A stretch of 7,088 nt of DNA from JASHUC01 sp035606175. GTDB taxonomy: Bacteria; Pseudomonadota; Gammaproteobacteria; Steroidobacterales; Steroidobacteraceae. Where the stretch lies: positions 1 to 7,088 of the forward strand of contig DATNFW010000091.1 of the NCBI GenBank assembly GCA_035606175.1, given 5' to 3'. A program made the position numbers and the translations under genes. Under the pieces are notes generated by a model, which was given only the letters and a program-made list of their open reading frames with translations, searched no databases and had not been told where the DNA came from. The number at the start of each line of letters is the position of its first letter. Positions within the stretch are counted from its first letter, which is position 1. Of the stretch, positions 1-4,816 are shown one piece after another.

Positions 1-56
1 GCGCAATGCGGCGGGGTCGACGGATTCGGCGGTGAGACGAAAATCTGGCTGGTCAT
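1..56 (-). CDS. moaE: MoaE, molybdopterin synthase catalytic subunit, N-terminal fragment with apparent frame break
   Basis: MoaE is the large subunit of molybdopterin synthase. It converts cPMP to molybdopterin using the thiocarboxylated C-terminus of MoaD. Only about 18 codons are present. An ATG lies at 56-54, but its frame gives an unfamiliar proline-rich peptide. The frame one base over (codons from 54) gives a peptide containing FRLTAESVDPAALR, which looks like a MoaE N-terminus. That second frame has no ATG, GTG or TTG start upstream, only a CTG at 84-82 that overlaps the mobA-moaD stop codon. One extra T in the T4 run (plus-strand A4 at 40-43) would join the two frames into MTSQIF followed by RLTAES. 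Its place directly after a MoaD domain supports the call. The identification rests on a short stretch and is moderate; most of the gene lies outside the window. Confidence 0.6.
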   Translation of the reverse strand, partial: MTSQIFVSPPNPSTPPHC

Positions 57-80
57 GTGGCGAGCGGCGGCCTCGAGTCC

Positions 81-971
81 TCAGCCGCCGGCGACGGGTG
101 GAATGAACACGACGGCATCGCCCTCGTCGAGCGATTGCGACCAGTCGCCGAACTCGGCGTTGACGGCGACGCGCAGCATCTCCGGCGCGAGCGAGAACGG
201 GTGGCGCCGGCGCAGCTCCTCGTAGAGCTCGCGCGGCGTGCGTGCGCCGGTGGAAACGGTCTCGGCGCTGCGCCCCGCCTGCTCGCGGAGCAGTGCGTAA
301 TACTGAACCCTGATTTGCCGCGCCGGAGCCGTTCGGGGCTGCGTGCTGCTCAGGGTGTCCTCCTCCGAGCGACCTACCCGGTACAGGGCGGCGCCATATT
401 CCTTCGGAGTATTCACATTGTCGAGCGCGCCCGGGTCGGGCTGATCGAGCAGCGCGGCGTCCGACTGGATCAGGAATTTTCGCGGGCAGTCGCGGCCGCT
501 CGCGACGTAGCTGCGGATCGATTCGCGGCTCGAGGGCTCGTAGATCGCGCAAAGCGGCTCGGGCAGGCCGTCGTGGCTCGAGCGGTAGGCGGTGGCTTGC
601 CGCTCTGGCCGCCGCGAGTGCAGAAGGTGTGCGAGCGTCTCGGTATCGAGCAGCGGCAGGTCGCACGCGAGCACGAGCCACGCCACCTGCGGGTGGCGCG
701 CCTGCGCGGCGACGATGCCCGCGATAGGTCCTGCCACCTCGCCGCTGTCGACGATCTGCGCGAAGCGGGCGCGCAGCGGATCGCCGGTCTGGTCGGGTCG
801 GACCGAAACGAAGACCCGTTCGACGAAGGGCTCGATGAGCTCCATCGCGCGCTCGAGCTGGGTCCGCCCGGCATAGGGCAGCGTCGCCTTGTCGCGCTGC
901 ATCCGCTTGCTGCGGCCGCCGGCAAGGACGAGACCGTATACGGCCGGAGGGTTTCCCGGTAACGAATTCAT
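81..971 (-). CDS. mobA-moaD: Fused MobA-MoaD: molybdenum cofactor guanylyltransferase plus molybdopterin synthase sulfur carrier
   Basis: This 296-residue protein joins two Moco functions. Residues about 10-195 are a MobA-type nucleotidyltransferase, which attaches GMP from GTP to Moco to give the dinucleotide form. Visible motifs are the nucleotide-binding loop LAGGRSKRMQRDKA (16-29), GPIAG (81-85), ACDLP (102-106) and the NVNTP element (185-189). Usual MobA has Gly where Gln25 stands. Residues about 219-296 are MoaD, a ubiquitin-like sulfur carrier starting IRVQYYALLREQAG and ending PPVAGG; the Gly-Gly tail is the site of adenylation and thiocarboxylation. A polar linker (about 193-218) joins them. 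The ATG at 971 starts just before the nucleotidyltransferase fold; the frame stays open upstream to 1112, but that part overlaps moaC and is low in conserved sequence. A GGGG stands close before the ATG. The gene lies 49 bases after moaC and is followed by moaE. The domain calls are confident; whether the product is always made as one chain is uncertain because of an internal ribosome binding site. Confidence 0.9.
   Translation of the reverse strand: MNSLPGNPPAVYGLVLAGGRSKRMQRDKATLPYAGRTQLERAMELIEPFVERVFVSVRPDQTGDPLRARFAQIVDSGEVAGPIAGIVAAQARHPQVAWLVLACDLPLLDTETLAHLLHSRRPERQATAYRSSHDGLPEPLCAIYEPSSRESIRSYVASGRDCPRKFLIQSDAALLDQPDPGALDNVNTPKEYGAALYRVGRSEEDTLSSTQPRTAPARQIRVQYYALLREQAGRSAETVSTGARTPRELYEELRRRHPFSLAPEMLRVAVNAEFGDWSQSLDEGDAVVFIPPVAGG
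351..364 (-). promoter_or_regulatory. Internal Shine-Dalgarno with CTG codon in the MobA-MoaD linker
   Basis: Read on the minus strand, AGGAGG (364-359) is followed after 5 bases by CTG (353-351), which is in frame and encodes Leu207 of the fusion, at the boundary before the MoaD domain. Initiation here would yield a free 90-residue MoaD, close to the usual size of that protein. There is no ATG, GTG or TTG in the linker at suitable distance. The SD match and spacing are seen directly; use of CTG as a start is inference, and GAG-GAG codons could produce the match by chance. Confidence 0.4.
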
Positions 972-1020
972 GCCCCGATTGTACGGCCGGCGGCGCGGCC
1001 GGGTCGAACGGGAGGACGGA

Positions 1021-1506
1021 TCAGCGGCGGAAGGGCCGGCGGCCGCCGGACTTGGCGAGCAGGCGGACGCTCGCGATCTCGATGTCGTGGGAGAGGGCCT
1101 TGCACATGTCATAAACCGTGAGCGCGGCGGCGGCCGCGCCCGTCAGCGCCTCCATCTCGACGCCCGTGCGGTGATGCACGGCGACGGTGCAGACGATGCG
1201 CAGTCCGCCCCGAGCGGGCTCGATCTCCACTGTGCAGCGCTCGAGGGCGAGCGGATGGCAGAACGGGATGAGCTCGTGTGTGCGCTTCGCCGCCATGACG
1301 CCGGCCACGATAGCGGTATCGAAGACGGGACCCTTCTTCGTGCGATGGCCCGAGCGGCGCAGCGCACTGGCAACGTTCCGCGGCAAGCGGATGAGCGCCT
1401 CGGCCGAGGCGATGCGATGGGTGACATCCTTTGCGCCCACATCGACCATCGTCGGTCGATTGCGCGCATCGAGATGGCTCAGGCTGCGGCGTGCAGGCTC
1501 ACCCAC
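1021..1506 (-). CDS. moaC: MoaC, cyclic pyranopterin monophosphate synthase
   Basis: MoaC rearranges the 3',8-cyclo-GTP product of MoaA into cPMP, the first stable pterin intermediate of Moco synthesis, in the cytoplasm. With a GTG start at 1506 the protein has 161 residues, the same length as the E. coli enzyme as I recall it. Visible family motifs are LSHLDARNRPTMVDV (9-23), AAKRTHELIPFCHPL (72-86, with His84 in the conserved CHPL), GVEMEALT (115-122) and YDMCKAL (132-138, with Asp133 and Lys136), then VRLLAKSGG (147-155). These cover the acidic, His and Lys residues known for the active site. The GTG lies inside the end of moaA, so the genes overlap by 8 bases (1499-1506), which suggests translational coupling. 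An ATG at 1449 is less likely because it would remove the conserved LSHLD segment; an in-frame start at 1563 would run deep into moaA. Confidence 0.95.
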   Translation of the reverse strand: MGEPARRSLSHLDARNRPTMVDVGAKDVTHRIASAEALIRLPRNVASALRRSGHRTKKGPVFDTAIVAGVMAAKRTHELIPFCHPLALERCTVEIEPARGGLRIVCTVAVHHRTGVEMEALTGAAAAALTVYDMCKALSHDIEIASVRLLAKSGGRRPFRR

Positions 1507-2566
1507 CGATGTAGTACATCTCGATTTTCCGCTGTTCGGCGGCAGCGCGCCGCAGCGTCGCACGCTGCTCGCTGTAGCGATCGGTTCGGCCGGCCCAGAG
1601 CCTGCGCATCAGCTCGGTCAATTCCTCGTCGCTCGCGCCCGCACGCAGCACATCGCGCAGGCTCGTCCCGTGGGTTGCGAACAGACAGGTGTACAGCACG
1701 CCGTCGGACGACAGACGCGCGCGCGAGCAGTCGCCGCAGAAGGGCTGGGTGACCGAGGAGATGAAGCCGATCTCGCCCGAGCCATCGGTGAAGCGGTAGC
1801 GCTCGGCAACCTCGCCGCGATAGTTGCGCTGCAAGGGCTCGAGCGGCCAGCGCTCGGCGATGCGCGCCACCAGCTCCCGGGAGGGCACCACGAGCTCCTG
1901 CTGCCAATGATTGCGGTTGCCCACGTCCATGTATTCGATGAAGCGGACGATGACGCCCGTACCGCGGAAGCGTTGCACGAGATCGAGCACGGTGTGGTCG
2001 TTCACGCCCCGCTGCACGACGGCGTTCACCTTGATCGGTGCGAGCCCGGCATCGGCGGCATGCTCAATACCGTCGAGAACGTCCTCGATGCCGCCGAACC
2101 CGCCGCTCATGCGGGCGAACACCCGAGGGTCCGGGCTGTCGAGACTGACCGTGATGCGGTGCAGACCGGCCGCCTTGAGCTCCGCGGCGTGCCGCGCGAG
2201 CAATACGCCGTTCGTCGTGAGCGCGACATCCTCGACGCCCGGAATGGTCGTGAGATCCCCGATCAGATCCGCGAGGCCCGCGCGCAGCAGGGGCTCCCCG
2301 CCGGTCAGCCGGAGCTTGCGCACGCCGAGCCGCACAAAGAGCCGGGTGAGCCGCACGATCTCCTCGAAGGACAGGCGCTCCGCAGTCTTCAGGAACCGGT
2401 AACTGTCGTGGTACTGCTCGCGAGGCATGCAGTACGGGCAGCGGAAGTTGCAGCGATCCATCACCGAGATCCGGAGGTCCCGGAGCGGGCGTCCGAGCAC
2501 ATCGCGTGGGCGCGGTGCGCTAAGCGGGACGACGGATTCTGGTGCGGGCTGCTCGCTGGTGGACAT
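1499..2566 (-). CDS. moaA: MoaA, GTP 3',8-cyclase (radical SAM)
   Basis: MoaA is the radical S-adenosylmethionine enzyme that cyclises GTP in the first step of Moco synthesis. The 355-residue protein has the N-terminal SAM cluster motif CNFRCPYC (Cys39, Cys43, Cys46) and the SAM-contacting LTGGEPLLR (88-95). It also has TTNG (117-120), ITVSLDS (138-144) and RFIEYMDVG (208-216). A second 4Fe-4S cluster is formed by Cys277, Cys280 and Cys294, and the C-terminus is YYIGG. The terminal Gly-Gly is the tail that reaches the active site in known MoaA. All catalytic elements are intact. The ATG at 2566 begins MSTSEQPAP and leaves about 25 residues before the conserved LGRPLRDLRISV segment; no strong SD precedes it. 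The frame is open up to 2764, but that extension overlaps moeA and looks like a shadow. The 3' end overlaps moaC. Confidence 0.97.
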   Translation of the reverse strand: MSTSEQPAPESVVPLSAPRPRDVLGRPLRDLRISVMDRCNFRCPYCMPREQYHDSYRFLKTAERLSFEEIVRLTRLFVRLGVRKLRLTGGEPLLRAGLADLIGDLTTIPGVEDVALTTNGVLLARHAAELKAAGLHRITVSLDSPDPRVFARMSGGFGGIEDVLDGIEHAADAGLAPIKVNAVVQRGVNDHTVLDLVQRFRGTGVIVRFIEYMDVGNRNHWQQELVVPSRELVARIAERWPLEPLQRNYRGEVAERYRFTDGSGEIGFISSVTQPFCGDCSRARLSSDGVLYTCLFATHGTSLRDVLRAGASDEELTELMRRLWAGRTDRYSEQRATLRRAAAEQRKIEMYYIGG

Positions 2567-2631
2567 GACGAAGATCGACGCTTGCGGCGATTCGTCAATG
2601 ATACAGGGGGAGCGGGGCGGCCGCGGCCCCA
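2567..2631 (-). other. moeA-moaA intergenic spacer with GC hairpin and weak promoter-like bases
   Basis: Directly after the moeA stop the minus strand reads GGGGC, seven bases, GCCCC (2630-2614), a five-pair GC hairpin without a following T run. It could slow or partly end transcription but is not a convincing terminator. Further on, TATCAT (2603-2598) matches five of six bases of a -10 box, and TTGACG (2598-2593) resembles a -35 box, but neither has a convincing partner at the right distance. A minor internal promoter for moaA is possible but not shown. I see no Moco riboswitch-like fold, although a 65-base spacer is too short for one anyway. Confidence 0.3.
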
Positions 2632-3831
2632 TCACCACCGGTAGAGGCGCGTGACGAACCCTTTGGCGTAGTCGTTCGGTCCGGGCGGGAGCTCGACGAA
2701 GCCCTGGGTGCCCGCGAGCGCCGTGAAGTCGCCGGAGCCGTTCGTGGGACAGGGCACGGCCCACGCACGCCCCCAGTCGTCCGGCTCGACCTTGACGGGC
2801 ATGAACGAGGTGAGCTTCAGCGAGACTGCAACGGGGGACGCGAGGGCGATGCGCTCACGCTCGGGCAAGCCCTGACCCATCGCCGCGTAGAGCGCCGGTA
2901 TCACGTAGCGAGCGAGGCAGACGAGCGTCGAGACCGGATTGCCCGGCAGGGCGAATACCGCCGCGCCGCTCTGAGCGACCCCGAACCACAGCGGCCGGCC
3001 CGGCCGCTGAGCCACATGGTGGAAGATCTCGCGCGCGCCGAGCGCGGCGAGCGCTGCGGGAACGAGATCGAATCGTCCGGCGGACACCCCGCCGCTCAGG
3101 ATGAGCACATCGTGCGTGTCGAGGTGGAATTTGAGTCGCGTGCGCAGCTCCTGCGCATCGTCCAGCAAGTGCTCATCAGCCGTGCGCAGAAACCCGTGAG
3201 CGTGGAGCGAGGCGAGAATCCCATAGACATTCGAGCGGCGGACCTGATGCGGCAGGATCGCCTCGCCCGGCTCGATGAGCTCGTTGCCGGTGGAGATCAC
3301 CGCAATGGCGGGCTGATGGCTTACGCGCACGCGCGCCATACCGGCCGATGCCGCGATCGCGACCTCGGGAGCGGCGATCCGCGTGCCCGCGGCAAGCAGC
3401 AGCGAGCCCTGTTTGGTATCGCTCGCACGCCTGTGGACGTGCTGCCAGGGTTCGACGGAGGCTTCGGCGCGGAGCGCCGCCTCGCCGTCCGCCAGCGCGA
3501 TCTGCTCGATTGGGACGACGGCATCGCACCCGCCCGGCAGCACGGCTCCGGTCATCACCTCGATGCATCCGCTGCGGGAAGCGAGCTCGAGCGGGGGGTC
3601 GCCGGCGGCCTGGGTGCCCTCGACTCTGAGGCGTCTCAGTCCTTCACGCGCGGCGGCACTCGCGAGCGCGATGCCATCCATTGCTACGCGATCGAACGGC
3701 GGCTGATCCCGTTCGGCGTAGATATTTTCCCTGAGAATGGCCCCCGCGATTTGAGCGAGCGGGAGCGATTCGATCGGCAGGCAGGGCAGGTGCTCGCCGA
3801 TCAGCCTTTCGGCATCCGCCGGAGTCAACAC
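2632..3831 (-). CDS. moeA: MoeA, molybdopterin molybdenumtransferase
   Basis: MoeA inserts molybdenum from molybdate into adenylylated molybdopterin to make active Moco. The 399-residue protein is near the family's usual length of about 400. Visible motifs are FDRVAMDGIA (46-55), VMTGAVLPGGCDAVVPIE (92-109), RRASD (134-138) and ISTGNEL (179-185). They continue with LLDDAQELR (222-230), LSGGVSAGRFDLVP (245-258), RPGRPLWFG (276-284) and ALPGNPVSTLV (294-304). The acidic residues Asp52, Asp138, Glu184, Asp224 and Asp255 fall at positions matching those I recall as functional in E. coli MoeA. Residues after about 330 form the C-terminal domain. The start is GTG at 3831, chosen because GGTGAG lies five bases upstream and the conserved N-terminus begins at once. 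It is preceded by a 42-base gap from the secreted-protein gene and followed by moaA after 65 bases. The QRPGRPLWFG variant is a common subtype in non-enteric bacteria. Confidence 0.96.
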   Translation of the reverse strand: MLTPADAERLIGEHLPCLPIESLPLAQIAGAILRENIYAERDQPPFDRVAMDGIALASAAAREGLRRLRVEGTQAAGDPPLELASRSGCIEVMTGAVLPGGCDAVVPIEQIALADGEAALRAEASVEPWQHVHRRASDTKQGSLLLAAGTRIAAPEVAIAASAGMARVRVSHQPAIAVISTGNELIEPGEAILPHQVRRSNVYGILASLHAHGFLRTADEHLLDDAQELRTRLKFHLDTHDVLILSGGVSAGRFDLVPAALAALGAREIFHHVAQRPGRPLWFGVAQSGAAVFALPGNPVSTLVCLARYVIPALYAAMGQGLPERERIALASPVAVSLKLTSFMPVKVEPDDWGRAWAVPCPTNGSGDFTALAGTQGFVELPPGPNDYAKGFVTRLYRW

Positions 3832-3835
3832 GACG

Positions 3836-3848
3836 GCTCACCGTGAGC
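3836..3848. repeat. Perfect 6-base inverted repeat over the moeA ribosome binding site
   Basis: GCTCAC, one base, GTGAGC. On the minus strand the right part of this palindrome contains GGTGAG, the likely SD of moeA. As RNA it could form a five-pair stem with a three-base loop that hides part of the SD; as DNA it could be a small operator. It is short, so chance occurrence in GC-rich DNA is possible. Confidence 0.4.
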
Positions 3849-3869
3849 GCCGCGCCTCGCCCGGCGGCG
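3848..3869 (-). other. GC-rich stem between the secreted-protein gene and moeA
   Basis: CGCCGC (3848-3853) and GCGGCG (3864-3869) are complementary with a ten-base loop, just past the stop codon of the 129-codon gene on the minus strand. There is no T run after it, so it is not a standard intrinsic terminator. It may stabilise the 3' end of the upstream message or attenuate read-through into moeA. It shares its first base with the end of the moeA RBS palindrome. Confidence 0.3.
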
Positions 3870-3873
3870 GAAC

Positions 3874-4263
3874 TCAGCTCTTGCCTTTGGTCCTCGCGTT
3901 GAAGACCTTGACCTGCTCATTGAACCGGCTCGCGATAGAGCTGTCCTGGTCGACCGCCGCGTCGTTCTTCTTGATGTAGACATTATCGAGCTCGGTCTTT
4001 TGCGCCTTCGCCTTGTCGGGATCCGACTTCGGGTCGATCTTCTTGACGGCTGTGTCGTGCTCGAGCCTGAGGCAGTCCGTGTACGCCTTGATCGCCTGGT
4101 CGAACGCCCGGACAGCCATCATTCCATTGATCATCTCCTGCTTGGTGGCAGTCGCACCGTCGGGCACCTTGGCGGGAGCCTGCGGGTAAGTGCAGTCCGC
4201 GTACGCTAGGCCGCTGGCGAGGGCCACGGCCAGGAACAAAACTGAGGCTGCTGATATCTTCAT
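3874..4263 (-). CDS. Small secreted protein of unknown function
   Basis: I do not recognise a named family. The 129-residue product has a clear Sec-type signal peptide: Lys2, a hydrophobic stretch at about 5-20, and an Ala-Tyr-Ala site giving cleavage before Asp23. The mature part of about 107 residues starts DCTYPQAP and has two cysteines (Cys24, Cys64) that could form a disulfide in the periplasm. It is otherwise hydrophilic and rich in Lys, Asp and Ala, and probably helical from about 40 to 125. The segment VPDGATATKQEM (33-44) followed by AFDQAIKAYTDCL (53-65) resembles small exported hypothetical proteins of gammaproteobacteria, from memory only. The start is well supported: AGGAGG at 4276-4271 lies seven bases before the ATG. 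It heads the minus-strand cluster and may be cotranscribed with moeA. Any link to Moco or the adjacent exported dehydrogenase is only positional. Confidence 0.85.
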   Translation of the reverse strand: MKISAASVLFLAVALASGLAYADCTYPQAPAKVPDGATATKQEMINGMMAVRAFDQAIKAYTDCLRLEHDTAVKKIDPKSDPDKAKAQKTELDNVYIKKNDAAVDQDSSIASRFNEQVKVFNARTKGKS

Positions 4264-4327
4264 TGTGGTTCCTCCTGAAGCCTATCTTATTCGATTTCGC
4301 CGGTCCGGCCAGCGTGGAGGGGGAGAG
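4264..4327. promoter_or_regulatory. Divergent intergenic region, probable back-to-back promoters
   Basis: Only 64 bases separate the two divergent starts, and both ribosome binding sites lie inside them (AGGAGG on the minus strand at 4276-4271, GGAGG on the plus strand at 4316-4320). The middle (about 4281-4298) is the most AT-rich part. It contains TAAGAT on the minus strand and TATCTT on the plus strand, each matching four of six bases of a -10 box. A perfect inverted repeat GCCGG-T-CCGGC lies at 4299-4309 and could be an operator. Promoter assignment is weak; plus-strand transcription could also begin within the minus-strand gene. Confidence 0.4.
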
Positions 4328-4816
4328 ATGATCGAGCTCAACGTGAATGGCCGGTCGGTCGAGATCGACGACGACCCGGCGACACCGCTCCTGTATGTCC
4401 TTCGCGGCACTTTGGGCCTCAACGGCGCAAAGTTCGGCTGCGGCCTCGGCCAGTGCGGCGCCTGTACGGTGATCGCGGGTTCCGAGGCGATTTTCTCTTG
4501 CATCACCCCGATCTCCGCGCTCGCCGGTCGGCGCATCACGACCCTCGAGGGCCTCGGCACGCGCACACGGCCCGGCACCGTGCAGCGCGCTTTCATCGAG
4601 GAGCAGGCCGCTCAGTGCGGGTATTGCATCCCGGGCATGATGATGCGAGCGCAGGCGCTGCTCGAGCGCAATCCGGCGCCCACGGATGCCGAGATCCGTG
4701 CGGCCCTTGCACCGCATTTGTGTCGTTGCGGCTCGCACATGCGCGTTCTGCGCGCCGTGAGGCGCGCCAGCCGCGCTGCCCGGGCCGGCAGCGCCGGTCG
4801 CTCGGTGCAGCCATGA
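4328..4816 (+). CDS. Molybdenum hydroxylase small subunit, two [2Fe-2S] clusters (IorA/NicA-like)
   Basis: This 162-residue protein is the electron-transfer subunit of a xanthine-dehydrogenase-family molybdoenzyme; it passes electrons from Moco in the large subunit to an external acceptor. The N-terminal plant-ferredoxin-like domain binds one cluster through Cys38, Cys43, Cys46 and Cys58 (CGLGQCGAC core). The C-terminal helical domain binds the second through CGYC (Cys97, Cys100) and CRC (Cys132, Cys134). All eight ligands are present. After CGYC the protein has IPGMMM, where related subunits often have Gln or Thr. The last 20 or so residues are an Arg/Ala-rich tail. The ATG at 4328 follows GGAGG by seven bases and begins the conserved IELNVNG; the open frame back to 4190 overlaps the divergent gene and is rejected. 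It overlaps the large-subunit gene by ATGA. It has no signal peptide, so export would be by riding with the Tat-targeted partner. Confidence 0.93.
   Translation: MIELNVNGRSVEIDDDPATPLLYVLRGTLGLNGAKFGCGLGQCGACTVIAGSEAIFSCITPISALAGRRITTLEGLGTRTRPGTVQRAFIEEQAAQCGYCIPGMMMRAQALLERNPAPTDAEIRAALAPHLCRCGSHMRVLRAVRRASRAARAGSAGRSVQP

Noticed and set aside
57..962. Long plus-strand open frame of 301 codons antisense to mobA-moaD
   Set aside because: It mirrors a clear MobA-MoaD gene on the other strand; its Arg/Ala/Gly-rich sequence shows no family motif and is typical of antisense frames in GC-rich DNA.
972..1020. TACAAT and GC inverted repeats between moaC and mobA-moaD as promoter or terminator
   Set aside because: The -10-like bases lie too close to the ATG with no good -35 box, and the inverted repeat lacks a T run; the GC content makes such matches likely by chance.
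972..1112. Longer N-terminus for the MobA-MoaD protein
   Set aside because: The extra 47 residues are Arg/Pro/Ser-rich, overlap the moaC end and precede the normal MobA start.
1187..2644. Plus-strand open frame of 485 codons antisense to moaA and moaC
   Set aside because: The opposite strand encodes MoaA with all six cluster cysteines and MoaC; the plus-strand product is not recognisable and spans two genes.
3016..3846. Plus-strand open frame of 276 codons antisense to moeA
   Set aside because: It lies fully within moeA, whose motifs are intact; no conserved sequence is seen in the antisense product.
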